36,762 bases of DNA, from assembly GCA_018829775.1 (NCBI GenBank), contig JAHJTL010000006.1:1-36762 (forward strand), read 5' to 3'. Position numbers and translations under genes: made by a program. The DNA is from Chloroflexota bacterium. Its GTDB lineage: Bacteria > Chloroflexota > Dehalococcoidia > Dehalococcoidales > RBG-16-60-22. Numbering within the stretch: the stretch's first letter is position 1; every line of letters begins with the position of its first letter. Of the stretch, positions 24,400 to 32,301 are shown one piece after another. The notes under the pieces were generated by a model. The model was given only the letters and a program-made list of their open reading frames with translations, was not told the origin of the DNA and did no database searches.

Positions 24400-24415
24400 C
24401 TGGATGTGAGGAAAT

Positions 24416-24958
24416 ATGGCGGCTGCAATAAGCTCTTTAGCCAGTAAGCTGGCTTTTCGCTGGATACCATCGCTCATGTGGTGGGTGATACTGGTATCCT
24501 GCATCCCTCTGGTAGTGCTTATTTTTATTCAGGTGTGGCTGCGTTATGTCTTCCATGTTCCCATGCTCTGGGTGGAAGAAATCGCCATTACCCCTGCCTT
24601 CTGGTTCTACATGATGGGGGCGGCTTATGCCGTTTACGAGCGGACTCACATTAGGGTGGACATAGTAGAAATCGCGATTCATAACCCGAAGCGACGGCTG
24701 ATAATCAGATTTATCTCCTCGCTGATTACACTTGGACTGGCCATGCTTTTTGTCTGGTGGGGCTATCAATTCTTTGTTTCGGACCTGGGATTCAAAATGG
24801 AGACGGCGACCTTGAGATACCCCATGATCTACGGACGCTGTTCTATCTTCTTCGCAGCCGGTATACTGGGGGGCTTTTACTTCTGGGTAGAAACAATAGA
24901 CCTGGCGCGCCAGCTATTCTGGGGCAAGCCTCCGCTATATGAAAGGAAGGAGACGTAG
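24416..24958 (+). CDS. dctQ: TRAP transporter small membrane subunit, DctQ family
   Basis: 180 residues with four predicted membrane segments. The segment IFIQVWLRYVFHVPMLWVEEIA carries the typical RYVF...W.EE motif of DctQ. A GAGGAA site precedes the ATG. It forms the membrane complex with DctM, whose gene begins six bases after its stop. Charged C-terminal tail in the cytoplasm. Confidence 0.88.
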   Translation: MAAAISSLASKLAFRWIPSLMWWVILVSCIPLVVLIFIQVWLRYVFHVPMLWVEEIAITPAFWFYMMGAAYAVYERTHIRVDIVEIAIHNPKRRLIIRFISSLITLGLAMLFVWWGYQFFVSDLGFKMETATLRYPMIYGRCSIFFAAGILGGFYFWVETIDLARQLFWGKPPLYERKET

Positions 24959-24964
24959 AGCGAA

Positions 24965-26314
24965 TTGGAGACCGCTTTATTTGGCATACCCAACCTGGGC
25001 ATATTTGTTGACCTGGCCATTCTGGTAGGTCTGCTCATGCTCGGTGTGCCTGCCCCCTTTGCCTTCATGGCGGCGCTGGTATTTCTGGTTTATGTCTATG
25101 GGTTTGAGCCCGGGGCGCAACTGCCCATGGCTTTTCATAAGTTGAAAGCATTTACCCTCCTTTCCGTTCCCTTCTTTATCATGCTGGGAGGGTTCATGAG
25201 TTTGGGAGGTATGGCGGACAAGCTGGTCGCTGTGGCCGATGCCCTTGTGGGCCGGATTAAAGGTGGTCTGGGAATGGTTGCGATAGTGGCCTGCGCCATG
25301 GTTGGCGCCATCGCCGGCACCTGCTCGGCGGCAGTGGCATCCTTAGGTCCACTGGTGATTCCAGAAATGGAAAAGCAAGGTTACTCCAGAGGATATGCCA
25401 CCGGGATGCTGGCGGTCGCTTCGGTGCTGGGGCAGCTAATCCCCCCCAGCGTACCGATGATTCTCTATGGCTTTGTTACGTGGGTGCCAGTCACCGCCTG
25501 TTTTCTGGCCGGGGTCGGGCCCGGCATCCTCACCGTTATCATTTACTGCATTATTAATTACTTCATGGTACGGAACAATCCCAACGTCAGGGTGGCACCC
25601 CCGATACCGATTAAGGCACAGGCCAAGCAGGTGGGAGTTGCTATTCATAAAGGATTTTTTACCCTGTTGCTGCCCATTATCCTCCTGGGGGGTATCTACG
25701 GTGGTATCTTCACCACCACCGAAGCCGCCGTTGTAGCCATGGTCTATGCCATAATCGTCGGGCTGTTTATCTATCGTTACCTTACTATCAGGATGATCGG
25801 GAGGACCTTTGTCTCACAGTGCGTTATCACCGGAGTGGTCATTCTGATGATTGTCTTTGTCATCATTTTAAGCCGGGTGATGACCATGCAGAATATCCCG
25901 CAGAGTTTGATTAAGATGATAAGTGGGGTTACCGAGAACTACTACGTAACTCTGCTGTTGATAAATGTCTTCCTCATCCTCTTGGGTATGATCGTGGATG
26001 ATTTCACCGGCACCCTGCTGGCAGCACCTCTTTTGTTTCCACTAATAACACATATCGGGGTGAACCCCATTCACTTCGCCGCTATTTTAGGCACTAACCT
26101 GGGATTAGGGAATGTTACTCCACCCACGGCTCCCATCCTTTATCTGGCGGCGCGTATCGGCAATGTCAGCGTTGATAAGATGATAAAGCCGGCGCTGGTT
26201 TTCATGGTTTTTGGCGCCCTGCCGGTGGTGCTAGTCACCACTTACTGGCCCGACCTGTCGCTGTTTCTGCCCCGGTTGATATTGCCCAAGATAATGGCCG
26301 GGATGGGCGGATAA
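24965..26314 (+). CDS. dctM: TRAP transporter large permease, DctM family
   Basis: 449 residues, almost wholly hydrophobic with about a dozen membrane segments. Family stretches include GVPAPFAFMAAL, AGTCSAAVASLGPLVIPEM and LGQLIPPSVPMILYG, and in the second half GMIVDDFTGTLLAAPLLFPL and GLGNVTPPTAPILYL. DctM is the sodium-coupled channel-forming subunit. The start is TTG at 24965, 12 bases after an AAGGAG site, a slightly long spacing; no better start is in frame. A probable terminator follows. Confidence 0.9.
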   Translation: METALFGIPNLGIFVDLAILVGLLMLGVPAPFAFMAALVFLVYVYGFEPGAQLPMAFHKLKAFTLLSVPFFIMLGGFMSLGGMADKLVAVADALVGRIKGGLGMVAIVACAMVGAIAGTCSAAVASLGPLVIPEMEKQGYSRGYATGMLAVASVLGQLIPPSVPMILYGFVTWVPVTACFLAGVGPGILTVIIYCIINYFMVRNNPNVRVAPPIPIKAQAKQVGVAIHKGFFTLLLPIILLGGIYGGIFTTTEAAVVAMVYAIIVGLFIYRYLTIRMIGRTFVSQCVITGVVILMIVFVIILSRVMTMQNIPQSLIKMISGVTENYYVTLLLINVFLILLGMIVDDFTGTLLAAPLLFPLITHIGVNPIHFAAILGTNLGLGNVTPPTAPILYLAARIGNVSVDKMIKPALVFMVFGALPVVLVTTYWPDLSLFLPRLILPKIMAGMGG

Positions 26315-26327
26315 AACAAAGAGAAAA

Positions 26328-26355
26328 AAGGCCATCACTGATAAGTGAGGGCTTT
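26328..26355 (+). terminator. Probable terminator after dctM
   Basis: A stem of 10 pairs with one A/G mismatch (26328-26338 with 26345-26355), loop TGATAA, lies 14 bases after the dctM stop. It ends in TTT and is followed by an A-rich stretch with few T, so it is a weak form. A run of six A precedes it, so it would also work on the minus strand. Confidence 0.5.
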
Positions 26356-26411
26356 AAAATAAAATCAATATAAGGTAAAATATCGCTGAAAAATATGGAA
26401 GGGGGTTGAAA

Positions 26412-27734
26412 ATGACAATCAATACATTAAGTATAGTTGATGAGTATATTAAAGCGCATCCCGGCTCACAGAAGCTGCATGAACGAGCAATGCGAATTTT
26501 CGCGGCCAATGGTGCTACCCATACTGCCCGTGTCCTTGATCCCTTCCGCCCCTACGTAGTGCGCGCGCAGGGAACCCGCAAGTGGGACGTCGATGGCAAC
26601 GAATACATCGATTTTGTCATGGGACACGGTGCCTTAGTTCTGGGTCATGCGCATCCCGCTATTGTCCAGGCAGTGCAGGAACAGGTGGCTAAAGGGACTC
26701 ATTATGGGGAAAACCACGAACTTGAAGTAGAATGGGCGGAACTGATTCAGCGCATGATGCCGGCAATGGAAAAGATTGAGTTTTTCCCCTGCGGCCAGGA
26801 AGCAAACATGATGGCCGTTCGTCTTTCTCGCCTCTTCACCAATCGTAAGAGAGTACTCCGTTTCGCGGAGAACTTTCACGGCTGGGGTGACGAGCTTGTC
26901 GCCACCACTACTCCAGGGGTGAGCAATGACTGCGTCACCATGCTACCCGGGCATGATTTGGAACTGCTGGAAAAGGAGCTGGCGACCAAAGAGTACGCCA
27001 TGGTCATGATTGAAGGTGGCGGCGCCCACATGGCCGGGCAGGTTCCCTGGGACCCTGATTTCGTCCGCAGTATCCCCCCGCTGACGCGCAAGTATGGCAC
27101 GATATTCCTTATCGACGAGGTGGTTACCGGCTTCCGCGATGCCACCGGCGGCTGGCAGTCCACCATCGGGGTTACGCCCGATTTGACCAGTCTGGGCAAG
27201 ATTATCGGCGGTGGGCTCGGTGTCGGCGCAGTTGGTGGTCGGGCTGATGTAATGGACATGCTCAAACCCAAGGCTCCTCCACAACCTTTTGCCCGGCACT
27301 CCGGAACCTGGAATGCCAACCCGCTCACCTCGGCCGCTGGGGTAGCCGCCTGCAAACTGTACCTTGATGGCGAACCACAGCGACGGGCCAATGAACTGGG
27401 CGCATATCTCAGGAAGAAAGGCAATCAGGCATTGAAGGACAAAGGGTATGCCGGCCGACTCTATGGGCGAACAATTAGCCATGTCTATCTTGGTCCGCCT
27501 GACTATGAACCGGCTGATGATAGCCTGCCGCCCACATCAGACGTGGCGAAGTTAATGTCGAAAGCGGATGTGAAGTTAAAGCTTTGCGTGCACCTGCTTC
27601 AGAGAGGCATCGCTACCATGGGCGGAAGGTTCTTCGTCCTGTCTGGTATGCATACCGAAAAGGAGCTGGACCAGGCAGTGGATGCCCTGATTTCAAGCCT
27701 TGATGCCATGGCAGCGGATGGAAGCTTAACTTAG
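26412..27734 (+). CDS. Class III aminotransferase, glutamate-1-semialdehyde aminomutase-like
   Basis: 440 residues from the ATG at 26412, which has GGAAGGGGG six bases upstream; a TTG two codons earlier is possible. PLP contacts are visible: CGQEANM (127-133; usual form SGTEANM), FHGWGD (155-160), LIDEVVTGFR (233-242), and the Schiff-base lysine K263 in TSLGKIIGGGLG. The layout is that of HemL-like enzymes rather than acetylornithine transaminases. True HemL serves haem synthesis, but this gene lies between a TRAP transporter and a sugar-acid dehydratase, so a catabolic aminotransferase or aminomutase is likelier. The Cys in place of Ser in the phosphate loop is unusual. Exact substrate unknown. 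Confidence 0.85.
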   Translation: MTINTLSIVDEYIKAHPGSQKLHERAMRIFAANGATHTARVLDPFRPYVVRAQGTRKWDVDGNEYIDFVMGHGALVLGHAHPAIVQAVQEQVAKGTHYGENHELEVEWAELIQRMMPAMEKIEFFPCGQEANMMAVRLSRLFTNRKRVLRFAENFHGWGDELVATTTPGVSNDCVTMLPGHDLELLEKELATKEYAMVMIEGGGAHMAGQVPWDPDFVRSIPPLTRKYGTIFLIDEVVTGFRDATGGWQSTIGVTPDLTSLGKIIGGGLGVGAVGGRADVMDMLKPKAPPQPFARHSGTWNANPLTSAAGVAACKLYLDGEPQRRANELGAYLRKKGNQALKDKGYAGRLYGRTISHVYLGPPDYEPADDSLPPTSDVAKLMSKADVKLKLCVHLLQRGIATMGGRFFVLSGMHTEKELDQAVDALISSLDAMAADGSLT

Positions 27735-27812
27735 CTTTGATTCGGGGGCAGGACTACTGGCGCCCGTTTCCAAAACCCCGATGCTACTTTGCTTTTGCAT
27801 ATCCTGTTCAGG

Positions 27813-27998
27813 CAATCGAGTCCAGTGCCCCGATGATGCAGCTCCAAGCTCCTGATACGGTTCAAATCCGACGGACAGGCGCAGCATACCGGGAAAAGGA
27901 TACTTTTTCTGCCCGAACACAGTGGGCACGTGTATCAGAACGCTCTCCGCATTGCCAAGCGTGAAAACGTTGCGAATTATTAAGAAGGCGCACTTAGC
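27813..27998 (-). pseudogene. Remnant of a Cys/Met-metabolism PLP enzyme (C-terminal fragment)
   Basis: On the minus strand the frame reads AFLIIRNVFTLGNAESVLIH and then GMLRLSVGFEPYQEL. This matches the conserved C-terminal pattern of cystathionine gamma-synthase / methionine gamma-lyase enzymes (SLG..ESL..HPA, then GL.RLSVG.ED...L). The part between the two motifs is shortened, and nothing recognisable of the N-terminal or PLP-lysine region is nearby. It is therefore a decayed fragment rather than a gene. It lies in the 457-base gap between two plus-strand genes. The match is by eye. Confidence 0.5.
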
Positions 27999-28061
27999 AC
28001 ATTGGCCCCACAAGTAAACAAATTGCCAGCCAAGCGTTATCTTGAAGAAGGTTAACATAAA

Positions 28062-28145
28062 ATGAAGATTACCGATGTAAGATGCCTTGTATTTGACTGG
28101 GAATATATAAACAAGCATAAGACTTATGAAACACCGTCGCTTTAA
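28062..28145 (+). pseudogene. Possible N-terminal remnant of an enolase-superfamily gene
   Basis: An ATG with AAGAAGG 11 bases upstream opens a 27-codon frame beginning MKITDVRCLVFDWEY, then stops at TAA. MKITDVR is the common first strand of mandelate racemase/enolase-superfamily proteins. The intact family member 46 bases downstream starts MKIIDIKTYLVDANW. This looks like a truncated duplicate or deletion scar. It is short, so chance resemblance is possible. Confidence 0.4.
28093..28121 (+). promoter_or_regulatory. Possible promoter for the enolase-superfamily gene
   Basis: TTGACT (28093-28098), 17-bp spacer, CATAAG (28116-28121, four of six). It lies inside the short remnant frame and about 70 bases before the intact gene. 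Confidence 0.4.
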
Positions 28146-28191
28146 TTCTCGGTGAAGCACTATTGTTATTAAATAGAAGAGGGAGTACAGA

Positions 28192-29349
28192 ATGAAAATC
28201 ATCGATATTAAAACCTATCTCGTCGATGCTAACTGGAGAAACTGGGTCCTGGCGAAGGTGGAGACCGATGAAGGGATTCACGGTTGGGGCGAAGCCAGCA
28301 TGGAGATGAATGAGGATATAGCTCCTGAGGCCGCGATAAAGCGTATGTCAGATTATTTCATCGGCAAGGACCCGCGCACCATCGAATTACACTGGCATAC
28401 TGTGTACCGCGATACCTGGTACCACCCGTGTTACGTGATGGAAAGCGCGCTGGCCGCTATGGAAATCGCGCTCTGGGATATACTCGGGAAGAGCCTCAAT
28501 GCGCCTGTTTATCAACTTCTCGGCGGTGCCTGCCGCCCCAGGGTAAGGGCCTACGCCAATGGCTGGTACTCCAAAGCAAAGAGCATAGATGACTACGGGA
28601 AACTGGCCCAGGATGCCGTTTCCTTTGGTTTCAAGCACATTAAAATTGACCCTTTCTGGCCCAGCGATCTATACGGTGAACCGGATGAAATAGCCAGACC
28701 CAGGGAAATAATTCGAACGGTGCGCGAGGCTGTGGGCTCCAGCACACATATACTTGTTGAAGGTCATGGGCGATTCAATGCCGACAGGGCTATCCAGATT
28801 GCGCGTGCCCTTGAGGAGTACAACCCCTATTTCTTTGAGGACCCGGTGCCTCCGGAAAATGTTGATGTTTTAGCCAGAGTGACTTCGTCAATCGGCATAC
28901 CTGTCTGTTCCGGAGAAAGGACATGCACACACTGGCAGGCCCGCGAAATAATAGAGAGAGATGCGGTATCGGTCTTCCAGCCCGATGTGGTTCATATAGG
29001 CGGCATCTCGGAGACCAGGAAAGCGGCGGCCATGGCCTCCGCTCACTACATCCCGATATCCATCCATAACCCCAATGGGCCGGTGCAAACGGCAGCCAGC
29101 ATTCATATAGGTGCGTCAACGCGTAATTTCCTGTTTACCGAATTTTTCTACCCGGACCTTCCCATATATGAGGAGATACTGAAAGAACCGCTATCTTTCT
29201 CCAAGGGCTGCTTTGATTTGCCAACTCGGCCCGGTCTGGGGATTGACTTCGATGAAAATGCCCTGCTGAAACGGCCACCGAAACAATACCGTGGTGTGGC
29301 CGCACTATATGATGCCAGCGCCGAACCAGGGTCGGGTTCCGGGTATTAG
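28192..29349 (+). CDS. Mandelate racemase/enolase-superfamily acid-sugar dehydratase, galactonate dehydratase-like
   Basis: 385 residues. An N-terminal capping domain is followed by the barrel. Metal ligands read as E190 (VEGHGRF), E216 (FFEDPVP) and E242 (CSGER); candidate acid/base residues are H192 and H292 (SIHNPNGPV). The intervals 190-216-242-292 equal those of E. coli galactonate dehydratase as I recall them (183-209-235-285), and the D-x-H of that enzyme is E-x-H here. The enzyme should abstract the proton alpha to a carboxylate and eliminate water from a sugar acid. The TRAP transporter and aminotransferase upstream suggest uptake and use of the same type of compound. Substrate is inferred. 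Confidence 0.85.
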   Translation: MKIIDIKTYLVDANWRNWVLAKVETDEGIHGWGEASMEMNEDIAPEAAIKRMSDYFIGKDPRTIELHWHTVYRDTWYHPCYVMESALAAMEIALWDILGKSLNAPVYQLLGGACRPRVRAYANGWYSKAKSIDDYGKLAQDAVSFGFKHIKIDPFWPSDLYGEPDEIARPREIIRTVREAVGSSTHILVEGHGRFNADRAIQIARALEEYNPYFFEDPVPPENVDVLARVTSSIGIPVCSGERTCTHWQAREIIERDAVSVFQPDVVHIGGISETRKAAAMASAHYIPISIHNPNGPVQTAASIHIGASTRNFLFTEFFYPDLPIYEEILKEPLSFSKGCFDLPTRPGLGIDFDENALLKRPPKQYRGVAALYDASAEPGSGSGY

Positions 29350-29356
29350 GAGACGG

Positions 29357-29394
29357 CGCCATTTGCAGACAGGTCATACCTGATATGAATGGCG
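29357..29394. other. Nested hairpin between convergent genes
   Basis: A 7-bp outer stem (29357-29363 with 29388-29394) encloses a 5-bp inner stem CAGGT/ACCTG (29370-29374 with 29378-29382). There is no T-tract. It lies in the 62-base gap between convergent stops and may act in termination or mRNA 3' end stability. Confidence 0.5.
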
Positions 29395-29411
29395 GTGTAA
29401 GAACTTAATCA

Positions 29412-30824
29412 TTAAGTGAGTGTCACAGTATCCCGGTAGCCTGGAACCCGTGTTTGCCACCCTGTCTGTTCACTGATGAATTTCGCAAGGCTGGTCGCGG
29501 CTTTTTCCTCACCGTGGGTGACAAAGACGCAGCGAGGTGGCATGCGCATGTCGGAGAGCCAGGCCAGCAGCCCTTCGCGGTCAGAGTGGGCGGAGAAGCC
29601 ATGTATCTGAACCACACGCGCCCGTACCGGATAGGTATGCCCCAATAGTCGGAGTTCTCTTGCCCCATCCAGAAGGCGTCTACCCGGCGTTCCCTGCGCT
29701 TGATACCCTGTGAACAGTATGGTGTTCTCCGGTCGAGTAATGTTATTCACCAAGTGGTGCTTGATGCGGCCGCCTGTTACCATACCGCTGCCGGCTATGA
29801 TTAGTACACTCCCTTTGGTGGAGTTGATTGCTTTAGACTCCTCCGTAGTCTGCACTATCTTCAAGTTATCAAAACTAAAGGGTGAATTCCCCTGGTGCAG
29901 ACGCTGCATCATTTCCCTGTCGAAGAGTCCAGCGTGATGTTTGAAGACCTCGGTAATACGTATCGCCATCGGGCTATCCAGGAAGACAGTAATCGGCGGG
30001 ATTTCATCGCGCAGGAAGAGTTCGTTCAAATGGTAGAGCAGTTCCTGGCTGCGCTCCAATGCGAAGCTGGGCACAACGATGTTGCCGCCAGCCTTGATTG
30101 TCTCGTTGATACAGTCGCGCAGTTGTGCCTGAATATCGACGTTCTTGTGTTCGGCGTGGGTGCGGTTGCCGTAGGTTGACTCGATGACCACGTAATCCGC
30201 CTCATAGAAAATGGCCGGGTCATTTATGATAGGGCGGTCGGGTTCGCCAACATCGCCGGAAAAGAGGATGCGGCGCTTCTCACCGTCCTGGATTATATTA
30301 ATGGCAACAGTGGCCGAACCAAGCACATGGCCAGCCTCATAGAAGCATCCTTCGATGCCATCTTTCACTCTGATACAACTATCGTATTCCACGGCGGCGA
30401 AATGCGGGGTAACTGCCTCGGCATCCCTGGTGGTGTAAAGCGGCAACTCTGGATATGGCCCACGCCGCCCTTCGCGCTGATGACGCTGTGCCTTATAGAT
30501 AGCGTCTTCTTCCTGCAGGTGTGCAGAGTCGAGCAGTATGATTTGGGCGATTTCAGACGTTGCCTGTGTACAGTATATCTTGCCCTTGTAGCCATCGCGC
30601 ACCAATTTGGGCAACAGGCCGCAGTGGTCGAGATGGGCATGGGTTAAAAAGACAGCGTCGATGGTGTCAGGGCGGAACGGGAATGGCTGCCAGTTCCTTT
30701 CCTGATATCCGCGTTCCTGATATAACCCGCAGTCCACCAGCACACGGACATCTGAGGTCTCCAGCAAATAGCAGGAACCGGTTACATTGTGCGACGCACC
30801 AAGGAATGTGACTTTAGCCAGCAT
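29412..30824 (-). CDS. Metallo-beta-lactamase fold, beta-CASP ribonuclease family
   Basis: 470 residues. The metal site THAHLDHCG holds H62, H64, D66 and H67, followed by AGHVLGSATV and LFSGDVGEPDRP with further ligands. The beta-CASP insert starts after VVIESTYGNR, and the C-terminal part has IHGFSAHSDREGL and VTHGEEKAA, the RNA-specificity module. Such proteins are RNA endo- and exonucleases related to CPSF73 and archaeal/bacterial RNase J-like enzymes. The gene is the last of a minus-strand series, 62 bases after the mtmB-like gene; a functional link to it is not evident. Start ATG has AAAGGAC about 12 bases upstream. Confidence 0.9.
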   Translation of the reverse strand: MLAKVTFLGASHNVTGSCYLLETSDVRVLVDCGLYQERGYQERNWQPFPFRPDTIDAVFLTHAHLDHCGLLPKLVRDGYKGKIYCTQATSEIAQIILLDSAHLQEEDAIYKAQRHQREGRRGPYPELPLYTTRDAEAVTPHFAAVEYDSCIRVKDGIEGCFYEAGHVLGSATVAINIIQDGEKRRILFSGDVGEPDRPIINDPAIFYEADYVVIESTYGNRTHAEHKNVDIQAQLRDCINETIKAGGNIVVPSFALERSQELLYHLNELFLRDEIPPITVFLDSPMAIRITEVFKHHAGLFDREMMQRLHQGNSPFSFDNLKIVQTTEESKAINSTKGSVLIIAGSGMVTGGRIKHHLVNNITRPENTILFTGYQAQGTPGRRLLDGARELRLLGHTYPVRARVVQIHGFSAHSDREGLLAWLSDMRMPPRCVFVTHGEEKAATSLAKFISEQTGWQTRVPGYRDTVTLT

Positions 30825-30886
30825 AAATCATCAAGTCCTTTCATCATTGTACTGCTAAAGGGTCTTGTGTTTGAATATACCAAATA

Positions 30887-32272
30887 TCATAGGTAAGGTG
30901 AAGTGAGCGGCATTCTTAAACCGAACTCGTTACCCATCTCCTTTCTGACTTCGCGGTAGAGCTCTATACATTCTTTAACCGGCGTTCCCGCCGCCAGATT
31001 AAAGTATTCTGGGAATTTCTTACCGGCCGGGGGGTCCTTTAACGAGCTTTCATACTTATCAAGCAGTGCCTTCACTATTTTATTCGCCTCCTGACGGCTC
31101 ATCCCGACTACGGAATGCGCTATCCCGTTGCCGAAGATATTCTCCAGGGGTCCGGAATTGTCTACAATTACCCCTCTCGATGGGGGAGCGATTTCGACGG
31201 AGCCACCGGACACCACGGAGGCGACAATCGCCGCGCTATACTCGTAATAGCTCATTTTGGTCATCGGCCCGGCCATCGAATACACCGGACTAACTATCGA
31301 TAGTGGGCTGTGGCGGGTCGTGGCTTGATTGGCTACGCTCCGTGCCCAGATTGTATTACGGTTGGAGGTGGTCCCCATCTCAATGGGGACGGCAAAGGGA
31401 TGTTGTGCCACCCCTCGTATGACAAGCATATCTACCGGATTATAGGCGGCGCTGACCACCGCCACGCCCACCGGTCCACCGGCGAAACCACCCAGGATAA
31501 CCCCGTTTTCGGCAAAGGTTAAATTCCCCACGGCTTGCGCATAAGCGACCTTGTTCAGCGCGTCGAGGTCTACCTTCAACTCGTGGACGGTGCCTATTTC
31601 CAGAAAATCCGTTTTCGGATTACCAAATCGGTGACCCGCAATATGTTCCGGAGCCCTTATCGCTGAAGCCACCTCATTGACCACCGGCATTCCCGGACGG
31701 CCGGCTCGACGCAAGGCCTCACGGGTTAGAAGTATGGTCCTAATGGCACCCTCCAGCCCCATGGGACTACCCGCCACCAGTGGCTGTCCATCCAGATTGG
31801 TCAGGCAGGGAGCGGTGATACCATCCGAAAGAGGGTCCTCCGCATATGTCTTGACTATATTGATTAAATTCAACTCGCTGGATACCGGACCGGCTCCTGA
31901 ACCGGAACACCAGGGAGGCGTTTCATCTTCCGGGAAACGCCGCGGCATCACCCTGGCATCTTTTCCCTCACCGTACACCACATTCACCGGTGCTGATGCA
32001 ATGGCTCCTTCTATCTCCTCTCGGGTGAAAAGAACCCGTCTTTCCGTATCAAGGCAGTAAACCCCCGTCTCAACGAGAAACTCCATGGCCGCTTCCCAGA
32101 CTCTATCAGCCAGGTCGTCATCTGCCGGGACCGGGTTCTGCGGGTCATATTTAATGTCATACTTCTCTACCACTTTGCGCAAGTTAGGCACAAAGATACG
32201 GAGGTCAAAATCCCGCTCCGTGCAAATTGGGCCATTAAACGCCCGCTCCATAACTGTCCCAAAACTAATCAT
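30887..32272 (-). CDS. MtmB-family methyltransferase homolog lacking pyrrolysine
   Basis: 461 residues, close to the 458 of methanogen monomethylamine methyltransferase. Segments I recall from MtmB recur in order: CTERDFDL, ETGVYCLDTERRV, YGEGKDARV, AGRPGMPVV, ELKVDLDALN, FGGFAGG-like GGFAGGPVG, and AGKKFPEYFNL near the end. In MtmB the pyrrolysine (UAG) follows AGRPGMGV; here that position is V198, encoded GTC, and no in-frame TAG occurs. Pyl-free MttB relatives such as MtgB demethylate quaternary amines to a corrinoid protein, so a different methyl donor is expected here. No corrinoid protein gene is in the window. It follows the YeiH-type transporter by 29 bases, presumably co-transcribed. 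Confidence 0.82.
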   Translation of the reverse strand: MISFGTVMERAFNGPICTERDFDLRIFVPNLRKVVEKYDIKYDPQNPVPADDDLADRVWEAAMEFLVETGVYCLDTERRVLFTREEIEGAIASAPVNVVYGEGKDARVMPRRFPEDETPPWCSGSGAGPVSSELNLINIVKTYAEDPLSDGITAPCLTNLDGQPLVAGSPMGLEGAIRTILLTREALRRAGRPGMPVVNEVASAIRAPEHIAGHRFGNPKTDFLEIGTVHELKVDLDALNKVAYAQAVGNLTFAENGVILGGFAGGPVGVAVVSAAYNPVDMLVIRGVAQHPFAVPIEMGTTSNRNTIWARSVANQATTRHSPLSIVSPVYSMAGPMTKMSYYEYSAAIVASVVSGGSVEIAPPSRGVIVDNSGPLENIFGNGIAHSVVGMSRQEANKIVKALLDKYESSLKDPPAGKKFPEYFNLAAGTPVKECIELYREVRKEMGNEFGLRMPLTSPYL

Positions 32273-32301
32273 CGGTTTATTTTACCCTCTTTTCTGATTA
32301 T

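Noticed and set aside
27858-27868. GGTTCAAATCC, resembling a tRNA T-arm
   Set aside because: The flanking bases do not form a T-stem, and no acceptor or anticodon arms are present.
27726-28202. 158-codon open frame on the minus strand as an intact gene
   Set aside because: Only a short C-terminal stretch resembles a known family; the N-terminal half is low-complexity hydrophobic and covers the upstream region of a plus-strand gene. Treated as a remnant only.
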